From the NCBI GenBank assembly GCA_902785055.1, contig CACZXG010000001.1, positions 19,156 to 83,155 on the forward strand: 64,000 nt of DNA. The letters run 5' to 3'. Below are positions 1 through 9,800 of this stretch, piece after piece (position 1 is the first letter of the stretch; each line of letters opens with the position of its first letter). This DNA comes from an uncultured Lachnospiraceae bacterium (lineage in GTDB: Bacteria; Bacillota; Clostridia; Lachnospirales; Lachnospiraceae). Below the pieces are notes generated by a model, which was not told where the DNA came from, did no database searches, and saw only the letters and a list, made by a program, of their open reading frames with translations. A program made the position numbers and the translations under genes.

Positions 1-927
1 GCAGATGTTGTAAATTACAGTGAGACCTACAAAATGTTCGGGATCACCAACCACATGTCCCCCGACGATCACTATCAGAACCTCAAGAGAGTGATCGCAT
101 CTATCGGCGGCAAGGCGCGCAGGATCACCGTGATCATGCCCTATCTCTATGAGAGCCGCCAGCACAAGCGCACCTCCAGAGAATCTCTCGACTGCGCCAT
201 CGCGCTTCAGGAATTGGTGCGCATGGGCGTAGACAACATTATCACCTTTGACGCAAATGATCCCCGCGTCATGAACGCGATCCCGCTTAACGGGTTTGAC
301 ACCGTTCAGCCCGCCTACCAGTTTATTAAAGGACTCCTGCGCAGTGTGGATGACCTTAAGGTCGACAAAGATCATATGCTCATCATCAGCCCGGACGAGG
401 GCGGCATGAAGCGCGCAGTTTACTATGCCAACGTACTGGGTCTGGATATGGGTATGTTCTACAAGCGCCGCGATTACTCCACTTTCGTAAACGGCGTAAA
501 CCCGGTTCTCGACCATGTATTCCTCGGCTCAAGCGTCGAAGGCAAGGATATGGTCGTCATCGATGATATGCTCTCCTCCGGCGACAGCATCCTTGAAGTG
601 GCCGGAGCCCTCAAGAAAAGAAAAGCCCGCAGAGTTTTCATCTGCGAGACCTTCGGACTCTTCACTGATGGAATCGAGAAATTTGATAAAGCCTATGCGG
701 AAGGCAAGTTCGACAAGATCATCACAACAAACCTGATCTACCAGAAACCCGAACTCAAGGAGCGCCCCTGGTACGTGTGCTGCGGCATGAGCAAATACCT
801 CGCTTATCTCATCGACACGCTCAACCACGACAGCTCCATCAGCGACCTGCTCGATCCCAGGGAAAAGATCCTGAAGATCGTCGAACGCTACAACAAGGCG
901 CAGGCAGAAGGCAAAAAATTCCAGTAA
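1..927 (+). CDS. prs: Ribose-phosphate pyrophosphokinase (5' truncated by window edge)
   Basis: Makes PRPP from ribose 5-phosphate and ATP for nucleotide, His and Trp synthesis in the cytosol. The reading frame is open from base 1, so the N-terminus lies outside the window; the first internal Met is at base 34. Visible signatures are the PRPP-binding loop VVIDDMLSSGDSI (around bases 550-595) and the upstream stretch ITVIMPYLYESRQHKRTSRE, which matches the catalytic flexible-loop region of PRPP synthetases. The divergent form (DDMLSSGDS instead of DDMIDTGGT) is like the longer clostridial variants. It ends just before a bidirectional terminator and converges on the dCMP deaminase gene. Function is confident; the exact N-terminus is unknown. 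Confidence 0.88.
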   Translation, partial: ADVVNYSETYKMFGITNHMSPDDHYQNLKRVIASIGGKARRITVIMPYLYESRQHKRTSRESLDCAIALQELVRMGVDNIITFDANDPRVMNAIPLNGFDTVQPAYQFIKGLLRSVDDLKVDKDHMLIISPDEGGMKRAVYYANVLGLDMGMFYKRRDYSTFVNGVNPVLDHVFLGSSVEGKDMVVIDDMLSSGDSILEVAGALKKRKARRVFICETFGLFTDGIEKFDKAYAEGKFDKIITTNLIYQKPELKERPWYVCCGMSKYLAYLIDTLNHDSSISDLLDPREKILKIVERYNKAQAEGKKFQ

Positions 928-957
928 GACTTTCAGCCTGCCCAGACATTAAAGACA

Positions 958-997
958 TCAAAAAAGAGGCACGCCGTAGTGGCCGCCTCTTTTTTGT
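958..997. terminator. Bidirectional intrinsic terminator between prs and the dCMP deaminase gene
   Basis: The stem pairs AGAGGC with GCCTCT, with a short inner GCC/GGC helix. An A-run precedes it and a T-run follows it, so it can end transcripts coming from either side. It lies between the stop codons of two converging genes. Confidence 0.75.
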
Positions 998-1008
998 TAT
1001 TTCACTTT

Positions 1009-1506
1009 TTATAAGTCCACTTCGACCTTTCTTCCGGTCCTCTGGTACTGATAGTACCGGACTCCCGCCGCGTCAAACATCCGCTTGCTTGCGATCGTCA
1101 TGTCGGAAGAAGCGTATTTGTCGCTGTCGTAAACCACTGTGCTGATCCCGCTCTGAATGATCGCTTTTGCGCACTCATTGCAGGGGAACAAAGATACGTA
1201 CAAAGTTGCTCCCTCCAGGCTCCCTCCCCGGTAATTGAGTATGGCGTTGAGTTCACTGTGTGTCACGAAGGGATACTTGGTATTGAGCGTATCGCCCTCC
1301 CTCGCCCAGGGGAAGTCATCATCCGAGCAGCCGATCGGAAACCCGTTATATCCCATGGAAAGGATCTTATGCGCTTTGCTCACAATACAGGAGCCGACCT
1401 GCGTATTGGGGTCCTTGGAACGGAGAGCCGAGAGCTGGGCCACTCCCATGAAATACTCGTCCCAGGTAATATAATCGCTTCGTTTGCCGGTCATTTTGAC
1501 AGCCAT
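1009..1506 (-). CDS. dCMP deaminase family protein (ComEB-like)
   Basis: Zinc-dependent deaminase of 165 aa, expected to convert dCMP to dUMP for thymidylate synthesis. The zinc site is complete: His83 with the proton-shuttle Glu85 in THSE, and Cys109/Cys112 in PCNEC. The family more often has HAE, and the Ser variant is also common in ComEB-type proteins. The start is supported by GGAGGAGAGC directly upstream of the ATG. It is the last gene of a minus-strand run (GH18 protein, Sua5, Upp, this gene) with short gaps, so it shares a nucleotide-metabolism context with upp. It could alternatively act on a related deoxycytidylate substrate. Confidence 0.88.
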   Translation of the reverse strand: MAVKMTGKRSDYITWDEYFMGVAQLSALRSKDPNTQVGSCIVSKAHKILSMGYNGFPIGCSDDDFPWAREGDTLNTKYPFVTHSELNAILNYRGGSLEGATLYVSLFPCNECAKAIIQSGISTVVYDSDKYASSDMTIASKRMFDAAGVRYYQYQRTGRKVEVDL

Positions 1507-1521
1507 GCTCTCCTCCTGAAA

Positions 1522-2151
1522 TTACTTTGTTCCGAAGATCCTGTCGCCCGCGTCGCCAAGGCCGGGAACGATATAGCCGTGATCGTTCAGGTGATCATCT
1601 ACAGCGCCGATGTAAAGATCTACGTCGGGATGTGCCTCTGTGAAGGCCTTGATTCCCTCAGGGGCAGCGATGATGCACAGGAAGTGAAGCTTTCTGCAGC
1701 CGTGTTTCTTGAGCATCTCAACAGCTTCCAGAGCGGAGCCGCCTGTAGCCAGCATGGGATCGACGACGAAGATCTCTCTCTCCGCGCAGTCAGCGGGGAG
1801 CTTGCAGTAGTATTCCACCGGCGCCAGTGTCTCGGGATCTCTGTAAAGTCCGATGTGGCCGACCTTCGCAGCGGGGATCATTGTCAGCATGCCGTCCACC
1901 ATTCCAAGGCCTGCTCTCAGGATCGGAACGACCGCAAGCTTCTTGCCCTTGATCTCCTGCACAGTTGTCTTGCAGATGGGTGTCTCGATCTCGACATCCT
2001 CGAGCTCCAGATTTCTTGTAGCTTCATAGCACTCGAGCATAGCGATCTCGCCGATGGTCTCACGGAACTCCTTGGTTCCGATTTCCTTGCGCCTGATCAG
2101 ACCAATCTTGTGCTTGATCAACGGGTGGTCCATAATTACTACATTTTTCAT
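1522..2151 (-). CDS. upp: Uracil phosphoribosyltransferase
   Basis: Pyrimidine salvage enzyme: uracil + PRPP gives UMP + PPi. It has the usual 209 aa length. The PRPP-binding loop [10 protein letters not shown] is at residues 131-140, and the C-terminal uracil-binding stretch [13 protein letters not shown] is intact. GGAGG sits six bases before the ATG. It lies 15 bases upstream of the dCMP deaminase gene and downstream of the Sua5 gene on the same strand. Its substrate PRPP is made by the converging neighbour prs. Confidence 0.97.
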   Translation of the reverse strand: MKNVVIMDHPLIKHKIGLIRRKEIGTKEFRETIGEIAMLECYEATRNLELEDVEIETPICKTTVQEIKGKKLAVVPILRAGLGMVDGMLTMIPAAKVGHIGLYRDPETLAPVEYYCKLPADCAEREIFVVDPMLATGGSALEAVEMLKKHGCRKLHFLCIIAAPEGIKAFTEAHPDVDLYIGAVDDHLNDHGYIVPGLGDAGDRIFGTK

Positions 2152-2202
2152 TTTAGTCCTCCATCATATTGAGTGTATTAAAACCGCATCCCTGCCAAAA
2201 TA

Positions 2203-3279
2203 TCACTTGAAATGCAGTGTTTCTCCTTCGTCAGTCCGAACAACCCTGTGCCCGGCTGCCTTCATCAGGCGGTTCATGATCGCCTGCCCGAGTTCTCCGC
2301 CGCTGAAGGATTCCGAGTAGATGCGCTCAGCGCCATCGTCATCAAATTCCCTCAGGATACGAAACAGTTCCCTTGCAACGCTGTCCTCATCTCCGCGCGG
2401 TCCCGCGCTCTTGACGCAATCCGCGTCGTACAGGTCCCGCGTCTCATCCGTGCAGATGACTCCGGTCCTCAGGCCGTGCGCCCTGTTATAACCGGCCGCT
2501 CTGTTGATCTCCGATACTACTTTATCACGTTCTCCCTCAATAATCACCAGTTCGCCTTTAGGAGCGTAGTGCCGGTACTTCATTCCAGGCGCCTTGGGGG
2601 CGATCCCCGAATCCGGTGTGATCAGCGTCGAGTCAACTTCTACCCTTCCGAGTACTTCCTGCAGCATCTTTTTGTTAATAAATCCGGGCCGCAGTATCAC
2701 CGGCTCGTCCTCTGTGAGATCGATAATGGTGGATTCCAACCCGATCCCCACCTGTCCGCCGTCGATGATCATCTCCACTCTGCCGTCAAGATCCTCCAGA
2801 CAATATTTTGCCAAAGTCGGGCTGGGCCTTCCGGATCTGTTGGCGCTGGGAGCCGCGATATAGCCGCCCGCCGCGTCGATCAGGGCCTGGGCGATCTTAT
2901 TGCTCGGAAAGCGCACCGCGACTGTATCAAGGCCGCCCGTCGTTTCCTTCGGGACCAGGCTGCTCTTTCTGAAGATCATAGTCAGAGGGCCGGGCCAGAA
3001 AGCTTCCGCGAGTTTTTTCGCTTCAGGCGGTATCTCGCGGACGATGGGCTCTATATCTTCCAGTCTGCATATATGCACGATCAGGGGGTTGTCAGAAGGT
3101 CTTCCTTTCGCCTCATATATCTTCCGGGAGGACTCGGGATTGAGCGCGTCGCCGCCCAGCCCGTACACTGTCTCAGTCGGGAAAGCTACGAGTCCGCCTT
3201 CCTTTATGATCCGCCCGGCCCGTTTGATCACAGACAGGTCAGGCGCCTCCTCATTCATAACCACATACTCTGTTGTCAT
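2203..3279 (-). CDS. Threonylcarbamoyl-AMP synthase (Sua5/YwlC)
   Basis: Makes threonylcarbamoyl-AMP from Thr, bicarbonate and ATP, the first step of tRNA t6A37 modification. At 358 aa it is the long Sua5 form: an N-terminal YrdC fold (FPTETVYGLG near residue 35, KGRPSDNPLIVHI, APSANRSGRPSPT), a linker containing APKAPGMKYRHYAPKGEL, and the C-terminal Sua5 domain. AAAGGA precedes the ATG. The gene begins 16 bases after the stop of the GH18 gene, suggesting co-transcription although their functions look unrelated. Confidence 0.94.
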   Translation of the reverse strand: MTTEYVVMNEEAPDLSVIKRAGRIIKEGGLVAFPTETVYGLGGDALNPESSRKIYEAKGRPSDNPLIVHICRLEDIEPIVREIPPEAKKLAEAFWPGPLTMIFRKSSLVPKETTGGLDTVAVRFPSNKIAQALIDAAGGYIAAPSANRSGRPSPTLAKYCLEDLDGRVEMIIDGGQVGIGLESTIIDLTEDEPVILRPGFINKKMLQEVLGRVEVDSTLITPDSGIAPKAPGMKYRHYAPKGELVIIEGERDKVVSEINRAAGYNRAHGLRTGVICTDETRDLYDADCVKSAGPRGDEDSVARELFRILREFDDDGAERIYSESFSGGELGQAIMNRLMKAAGHRVVRTDEGETLHFK

Positions 3280-3295
3280 TGCTTCCTTTCCGGAC

Positions 3296-4987
3296 TCACT
3301 TATTCATGTAATCGGCGATGACTGTCCAGACATCCGCGCTTTCCATTCCGAGACACCACTCCGCAACGCCTGCGATGCCGTGCGCCTGCATAACTTCAAG
3401 CTTTTTCTCGATGGATTCCGCGTCCTCTATCCAGATCTGGTAGGTCGCGTCATCTTCGGAGACTTCGGCATAATTCTGTTCGGCCGCGGCGTTCCATTCC
3501 ACTTCCATATTGTGATTGGCAATGAAAATCTGCAGTTCGTTCATGCCGTAAGCCGTACTTGTCACACCATCCGCTGCGGTCTTCCAGATCCTGGAATAGA
3601 ACGGAATACCGTTGATCAGTTTCTCGGCGGGAACACACTTGAGGGCTTCCTCGATCCCGTAAGTCACATAGCCGATGGACGCAACGCTTCCGGGCTCCTG
3701 GCTGCCCGCATAGTGCTCGTCATATCCCATGATCACTACGTAGTCGGCGAAGACCCCCTGCTCGTCGAGGCGGTAATGGTTGTTGAAATTATAAGGCACG
3801 TAGTTATCCACAGACAGAACAAGTCCTGCTCCGCGGCAGGCGATAGAGAGTTCTCTCACAAATTCGATAAAGTCTTCACCGTACTTCTCCGAGATCCCCT
3901 CGATATCCACGTTGATGCCGTCGATCCCCATCTCAAGCGCTGTATCGACCACCTTGGAAATGACCGCGCTTCTCGCCTCGCCGGAGGCAAGGAACTTCTG
4001 CTGCACTCCTTCAGGACCGGTGAAATTATCCAGCACTGCCCACACTTTCATCCCTCTCTCGTGGGCGGCATCCACGTAAGCCTGGGTCGCGCGCACTTCT
4101 ACAGAACCGGTGTCATTAAGAACGACGAACCAGGTAGGCGCTACCACATTTACGGACTGCGTATTGGCGATCCTGCCTGCGAAAGTATCATTTCCCGCCG
4201 CTCCGGCGATATTGTGCCAGACCATGTTCACTTTGCCATCCAGCGCTGTGCGCTTGTACTCGGGCTCCTGATAATCCGTTACCGGCGTCATTGCCGCCGC
4301 AGTCGGCTCGGTCATCTTCCTGTTCTCAATATAGCCGATCATAGCATCAGGCGTCACGACCTTGCTCCAGTTGTCCATCCTCTCGATGACCGCCACTTTC
4401 GTTCCTTCCGTGACTTCTGAGACCACTTTACTCTTAACGCCGCCTGACGATCTGAGTTTCGTCGCCCTGGTCACTTCCGACTCCTGGCGCTCGTTCCAGA
4501 CGGTGTAGATACTCATGCGGTTGGGCTCCGTGAACGCTTCATAGGAAAAGTTGGTGAACTTTCGGACAAAATCCAGCGCGACATAAAGGGTATCCCCTTC
4601 CTTCACGCATACAGCATACTGCTCCTGCGTGGCAGCGCCGGAGGAATCTGTCCACGCATTTTCCCCCTCCTTCACCGTTATGCGCGTATCAGGAAGGCAG
4701 TAGAGGAGCTCTCCGTCCTCCTCCCCGTAGTAAAACCTGTCGTTGAGGAGCGTTTTCACTGTCTCATAGTCGAGATAATACTGCTCCCCGATTTTTTTTG
4801 CATGATATTCAGACCAGTTATCCTGCAATATCACCGGATAATCATCTTCGCCTTCGACTTCATAATATAGATTAAGGTCCACCTTCTCATCGGTGTAGGT
4901 ATACTTTACAAAATAGTTTTTGTAAAATACTACGCCAAGCACACCGATCAGGACCAGAATAATTAATGTTGGCAGCACTTTCTTCAT
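3296..4987 (-). CDS. Membrane-anchored GH18 (chitinase-like) protein with SH3b domain
   Basis: 563 aa. An N-terminal hydrophobic helix (residues 4-22) anchors or exports it. Residues about 40-165 resemble a copper-amine-oxidase-N-like beta domain, 180-235 form a bacterial SH3 domain, and about 255-560 are a GH18 barrel with the catalytic motif GINVDIEG near 355. Firmicute proteins of this build (YaaH/YdhD-like) cleave or bind peptidoglycan, often in spore cortex, so a cell-wall role is likely; a true chitinase is less likely. AAAGGAG precedes the ATG. It is the first gene of the minus-strand group ending with the dCMP deaminase gene. Its upstream region holds a long inverted repeat. Confidence 0.85.
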   Translation of the reverse strand: MKKVLPTLIILVLIGVLGVVFYKNYFVKYTYTDEKVDLNLYYEVEGEDDYPVILQDNWSEYHAKKIGEQYYLDYETVKTLLNDRFYYGEEDGELLYCLPDTRITVKEGENAWTDSSGAATQEQYAVCVKEGDTLYVALDFVRKFTNFSYEAFTEPNRMSIYTVWNERQESEVTRATKLRSSGGVKSKVVSEVTEGTKVAVIERMDNWSKVVTPDAMIGYIENRKMTEPTAAAMTPVTDYQEPEYKRTALDGKVNMVWHNIAGAAGNDTFAGRIANTQSVNVVAPTWFVVLNDTGSVEVRATQAYVDAAHERGMKVWAVLDNFTGPEGVQQKFLASGEARSAVISKVVDTALEMGIDGINVDIEGISEKYGEDFIEFVRELSIACRGAGLVLSVDNYVPYNFNNHYRLDEQGVFADYVVIMGYDEHYAGSQEPGSVASIGYVTYGIEEALKCVPAEKLINGIPFYSRIWKTAADGVTSTAYGMNELQIFIANHNMEVEWNAAAEQNYAEVSEDDATYQIWIEDAESIEKKLEVMQAHGIAGVAEWCLGMESADVWTVIADYMNK

Positions 4988-5071
4988 CTGTCACTCTCCT
5001 TTCGAATATACGTGCCTATTATAGCAGAGTATTCGAAATGTAACAAATGAATATATCCTTATATATACGAC

Positions 5072-5137
5072 GGAACGCTTCGAATACCGTCTGCCGCAAG
5101 CGGGTCCCGCAGCACTGCCTGATATACGAAGCGTTCC
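5072..5137. repeat. Perfect 11-bp inverted repeat upstream of the GH18 gene
   Basis: GGAACGCTTCG at 5072-5082 is the reverse complement of CGAAGCGTTCC at 5127-5137. The 44-bp centre contains the perfect palindrome GCGGGTCCCGC (5100-5110). There is no T-run, so it is not a standard terminator. It could be an operator pair or a transcribed structured leader for the GH18 operon. Confidence 0.55.
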
Positions 5138-5615
5138 CAGATATGACTCTATATGCTATAGATTTGGATTAAGATATAAGATCTCCGTGATCTTATAGTG
5201 AATTGCAGACGGACTGCAGAGACCTGAAGGATACAATTTGTCCCGTGAGAATTGTTCCGCGCATTCTGCATCCGCCCCGGGAAGCACAGAAACTGTACCT
5301 TAAATAAATGACATTTAAAAATCAGACGCAAATAATATCATGCTGAATTCTCTTTTTTGCCTGACCGGCAATAGATTTCAGATAATGGGAAAGTCCCATA
5401 TAAAAATGTGTTATTAGATATGAATATTAAGCAAAAGCTAAGTGCGGCATCACCTCCCGGCCGGTACAGATTGTTTCATCTGCTTCCGAAAGCCATTCTA
5501 GTACATCCTCATCCGGCCGCACAACACCCGCAGGCTCCTAAAAAACGAAAGTCGTCATTCTTGTGATTTTCGCACAACAGCCGGTTTCGACTGTCCGGTG
5601 CCGGGCAAATAATCA

Positions 5616-5642
5616 TTGACGCAGGTTCTGTTTATGCGTCAA
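5616..5642. promoter_or_regulatory. 8-bp inverted repeat upstream of mecA, possible operator
   Basis: TTGACGCA and TGCGTCAA are exact reverse complements separated by 11 bases. The left arm is also a -35-like TTGACG. It lies about 100 bases before the mecA start codon, so a repressor or activator site overlapping a promoter is plausible but unproven. Confidence 0.4.
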
Positions 5643-5739
5643 AATATTAATAAGCACAGGGAACTCTTATCCCTCTGTCCCAAGGCGCAGAGGTGCTGTC
5701 CCTTTAATCCCTTTCGTATTTGATGCAGAGGAGAAATCC

Positions 5740-6480
5740 ATGAAGATAGAGAAGATCAGCAACAGCCAGATCCGGTGCATCCTTACCGGCGAAGATCTGG
5801 CCTCAAGACAGCTCCGCCTGAGCGAGCTGGCGTACGGCTCCGAAAAAGCACGCGCGCTGTTCCGCGATATGATGGAACAAGCTGCGATCCAGTGCGGTTT
5901 CGACGCGGAGAATTATCCGCTAATGATCGAAGCCATTCCCCTGGGTTCCGACAGCATTGTCCTGATCGTCACCAAAGTCGACAATCCTGATGAACTGGAC
6001 ACCCGTTTTTCAAATTTTGCCCCTTCCGTGCAGAAGGACGCGCTTCCACCACAGGAGCCGCCCTCACCTTTGGCGCAGCTGCTAAGTTCGCTCAAGGAAA
6101 GCAGCGGCGGTGCGCCTGGACCGGCCGGGCCCTCCGGCGGCAGAACTCCGGACGAGACTATGAAAGAGCGCAGGGAGGCTCTTCTCACCTCGAGAGTGTA
6201 CTCATTCGAGACCATGGCTGACGTGATCCACGCGGCCAAGGTTCTTTCGTCTGCATACACCGGAGGCAGTTCTCTTTACCGCGACGAGAAGACCGGAACC
6301 CTTTATCTCCTTCTTAAAATGAGCGGGATCGAAGAGGTCGGCGCCATGCAGAGTACTCTGGCCGCCCTCTCCGAATACGGGCACCTGGAAAAGGCGAGCC
6401 CGGCCCGCCAGCAGTATCTGGTCACCCACTGCACTCCCGTTTGCAGCGCGAATGCTCTCGAGACCCTCAGCGGGCTGTGA
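5740..6480 (+). CDS. mecA: Adaptor protein MecA
   Basis: Adaptor that delivers substrates to the ClpC AAA+ unfoldase and can promote ClpC assembly. 246 aa, slightly longer than the Bacillus protein. The N-terminal substrate-binding domain (residues 1-85, starting MKIEKISNSQIRCILT) is followed by a Pro/Gly-rich linker (about 95-135) and the C-terminal ClpC-binding domain containing the SLYRDEKTGTLYLLL strand pair near residue 180. GAGGAG precedes the ATG. It is monocistronic, with a strong terminator just downstream. In non-competent clostridia it more likely serves general proteolysis than competence control. Confidence 0.9.
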   Translation: MKIEKISNSQIRCILTGEDLASRQLRLSELAYGSEKARALFRDMMEQAAIQCGFDAENYPLMIEAIPLGSDSIVLIVTKVDNPDELDTRFSNFAPSVQKDALPPQEPPSPLAQLLSSLKESSGGAPGPAGPSGGRTPDETMKERREALLTSRVYSFETMADVIHAAKVLSSAYTGGSSLYRDEKTGTLYLLLKMSGIEEVGAMQSTLAALSEYGHLEKASPARQQYLVTHCTPVCSANALETLSGL

Positions 6481-6512
6481 CAGTTTTATTTACGATTTCG
6501 TTTTCTGACCAG

Positions 6513-6540
6513 GACAGGTGCTTCGGCACCTGTCTTTTTT
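6513..6540 (+). terminator. Intrinsic terminator of mecA
   Basis: A perfect 9-bp stem GACAGGTGC/GCACCTGTC with a TTCG tetraloop is followed by six T residues. It starts 33 bases after the mecA stop. Confidence 0.95.
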
Positions 6541-6655
6541 CATTACAAACCATCATTTCACCGCATTCAATAAGCCTTCAAATTTCCTTTAAAATACAGT
6601 TTATTATATTAAATCCATTTAGACACTTATTAATTCTTTTGTGACATCATCTTCA

Positions 6656-6684
6656 TAACTACTGTGAAACTTCCACAATAGTTA
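6656..6684. promoter_or_regulatory. 11-bp inverted repeat upstream of the PFOR promoter, possible redox operator
   Basis: TAACTACTGTG and CACAATAGTTA form an inverted repeat with one mismatch and a 7-base spacer, about 65 bases upstream of the nifJ -35 box. The core CTGTGAA...TCCACAA resembles the Rex consensus TTGTGAA-N4-TTCACAA, but the spacing is one base short. Rex control is therefore only a possibility. Confidence 0.35.
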
Positions 6685-6750
6685 GGCTCTACTAACCCCG
6701 TTTTTCGTTATTATTACTGGTCTTTTTCCGGATACAATCCGAAAATGACA

Positions 6751-6779
6751 TTGTATTTTGTATAACCCGATGCTAGAAT
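6751..6779 (+). promoter_or_regulatory. Promoter of nifJ with extended -10
   Basis: TTGTAT (6751-6756), a 17-bp spacer, then TAGAAT (6774-6779) preceded by TG at 6771-6772, giving an extended -10. The expected transcript start is near 6786, leaving a leader of about 65 bases that contains a small AGCGG-TTTA-CCGCT hairpin (6815-6828) and GGAGG before the ATG. Confidence 0.7.
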
Positions 6780-6852
6780 TAAATTGCTAGATAAGCTGTG
6801 GGTTTTTACAACTTAGCGGTTTACCGCTGCAATATTTACAGGAGGAAAACAA

Positions 6853-9800
6853 ATGGCAAGAAAGTTTCTCACCATGGATGGTAACGAGGCTGCTGCACAC
6901 GCCGCGTATGCGTATACAGAGGTCGCTACCATCTATCCCATCACCCCTTCATCCGTAATGCCTGAGCATGTTGATGAGTGGGCTACAGCAGGACGCAAGA
7001 ACATTTTCGGTCAGCCCGTTCAGGTTACCGAGATGCAGTCCGAGGCTGGTGCTGCAGGTGCTGTGCACGGCGCGGTCGCTGCCGGTGCGATGACATCCAC
7101 CTTCACAGCTTCCCAGGGTCTTCTTCTGATGATCCCCAACCTTTACAAGATCGCCGGCGAAGGCCTTCCGGCAGTCATCAACGTAGCAGCTCGCTGCGTA
7201 TGTACACACGCTCTGAACATCTTCGGCGATCACTCCGACGTATACGCCGCAAGACAGACCGGCTGCGCTATGCTCTGTGAGTCCAGCGTACAGGAAGTCA
7301 TGGATCTGACTCCCGTCGCTTACTGCGCAGCAGTAAAGGGCAAACTGCCTTTCATCAACTTCTTTGATGGTTTCCGCACATCCCACGAGATCCAGAAGAT
7401 CCAGATCTGGGACTATGACGATCTCGATGACCTGATCGACCACGATGCGATCGCAGAGTTCCGCGCTAACTGCCTGAACCCTACGCATCCTTGTCAGATG
7501 GGCTGTGCTCAGAACCCTGACCTGTTCTTCCAGACCCGTGAGGCCTGCAACCCCGCTTACAACGCAATGCCCGCTGTTGTCCAGGAGTACATGGACAAGG
7601 TCAATGCTAAGCTCGGCACAGATTACAAGCTGTTCAACTACTACGGCGCAGCAGACGCTGAGAAGGTTATCGTCGCTATGGGCTCCGTCAACGAGACCAT
7701 TGAAGAGACTGTTGATCACCTCAACGCTGCCGGCCAGAAGGTTGGCGTTATCAAGGTTCGTCTGTACAGACCTTTCTGCACAGAGGCTTTCCTTGCAGCT
7801 ATCCCGAAGACTGTCAAGCAGATCTCTGTTCTTGACAGAACAAAAGAGCCCGGTTCCATCGGCGAGCCTCTGGCACTCGATGTTAAGGCTGCTATCGCAG
7901 GCACCGAGTTCAAGGATGTTCCCGTATTCTCCGGCCGTTACGGCCTTGGTTCCAAGGATACGACTCCCGCTCAGATCATCGCTGTTTACAACAACACCGA
8001 GAAGAAAGAATTCACCATCGGCATCACTGATGATGTGACAAACCTTTCCCTGGATCCCGGCAAGGAGATCGTTACAACTCCCGAGGGAACAATCTGCTGC
8101 AAGTTCTGGGGTCTTGGTGCTGACGGTACCGTCGGTGCTAACAAGAACTCCATCAAGATCATCGGCGACAACACCGACATGTATGCGCAGGCATATTTTG
8201 ACTATGACTCCAAGAAGTCCGGTGGTGTTACCATGTCCCACCTGAGATTTGGTAAGAAGCCCATTAAGTCCACTTACCTCATCCACCAGGCGAACTTCGT
8301 TGCATGCCACAACCCGGCATACATCCGCAAGTTCAACATGTCCCAGGAGCTGGTAGACGGCGGCACATTCCTGCTGAACTGCTCTTGGAACGCAGAAGAG
8401 CTCGAGACACACATTCCTCCGCAGGTCAAGAAGTTCATCTATGACCACAAGATCAACTTCTACACCATCGACGGCGTTAAGATCGGTATCGAGACCGGCA
8501 TGGGCCCGACACGTATCAACACCATCCTTCAGTCCGCATTCTTCAAGCTGGCCAACATCATCCCCGAAGAGGATGCAATCGCCTACATGAAGGCTGCCGC
8601 TGAGAAGACCTATGGCCGTAAGGGCCGCGACGTTGTCGAGAAGAACTGGGCAGCGATCGACGCAGGTGCCAAGAATGTTGTCAAGGTTGACGTACCCGAG
8701 TCCTGGGGCCAGGCAGAAGGCGAAGAGTATGATCTCGTTCACGCTACCGGCGCAAGACAGGATGTTGTTGATTTCGTAAACAACATTCAGGTCAAGGTCA
8801 ACGCTCAGGAAGGCAACACTGTTCCCGTTTCCGCAGCAGGCGTCTATGCAAATGGTGCTACACCTTCCGGCGCAGCTGCATATGAGAAGCGCGGTATCGC
8901 AGTCAACGTTCCCGTATGGGCTTCCGAGAACTGCATCCAGTGTACTTTCTGCTCCTATGTATGCCCTCACGCTGCAATCCGTCCTATGGCTCTGACCGAC
9001 GACGAGTGCGCTAAGCTTCCTGAAGACACAGTTACTATCCCGCTGATGGGTATGCCCGGATACAAGTTCGCGATCGTTGTATCTTCTCTCGACTGCACAG
9101 GCTGCGGCAGCTGCGCAAACGTCTGCCCCGGCAAGAAGGGCAACAAGGCTCTGAACATGATGAGACTCGAGGAAGGCATGAAGCAGCCTAACGAGCAGGC
9201 AGCTTTCAACGTAGCAGTAACATTCGAGCCCAAGCAGGATGTTATCGACAAGTTCAAAGAGACCACAGTTAAGGGCTCCCAGTTCAAGCAGCCCCTGCTT
9301 GAATTCTCCGGCGCTTGCGCAGGCTGCGGCGAGACTCCTTACGCTAAGCTGGTAACTCAGCTGTTCGGCGACAGAATGTACATCGCGAACGCAACAGGAT
9401 GCTCCTCCATTTGGGGTAACTCCTCTCCTTCCACTCCTTACACAGTAAACCACAAGGGTCACGGCCCGGCATGGTCCAACTCCCTGTTTGAGGATGCTGC
9501 TGAGTTCGGTTATGGTATGCTTCTTGCAAACCAGTCCCTGAGAGCAAACCTCAAGTCCAAGGTCGAGGCTATTGCTGAGACAGCAGGCGAGGAAGTTAAG
9601 GCAGCAGCTCAGAAGTGGATCGACACATTTGCAATCGGCGCAGAGAACGGCGCAGCAACAGACGCTCTGGTAGCAGCTCTTGCAGCAGACGGCTCCGATG
9701 CAGCTAAGGAAATCCTTGAGCAGAAGCAGTTCCTGGCTAAGAAGTCCCAGTGGGTATTCGGTGGTGACGGATGGGCTTACGATATCGGCTACGGCGGTGT

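Larger units (their letters stand above)
4988..5739. other. 752-bp intergenic region between divergent GH18 and mecA genes
   Basis: I see no convincing gene here. A 60-codon minus-strand frame at 5149-5331 has no ribosome site and no recognisable protein. The region holds an 11-bp perfect inverted repeat (5072-5082 with 5127-5137) around a small GCGGG-T-CCCGC palindrome, and an 8-bp inverted repeat upstream of mecA (5616-5642). It is AT-richer than the genes and should contain both divergent promoters. Confidence 0.6.

Noticed and set aside
5149-5331. 60-codon minus-strand ORF in the GH18-mecA gap
   Set aside because: No ribosome site, no domain, and low-complexity sequence; it is likely chance.
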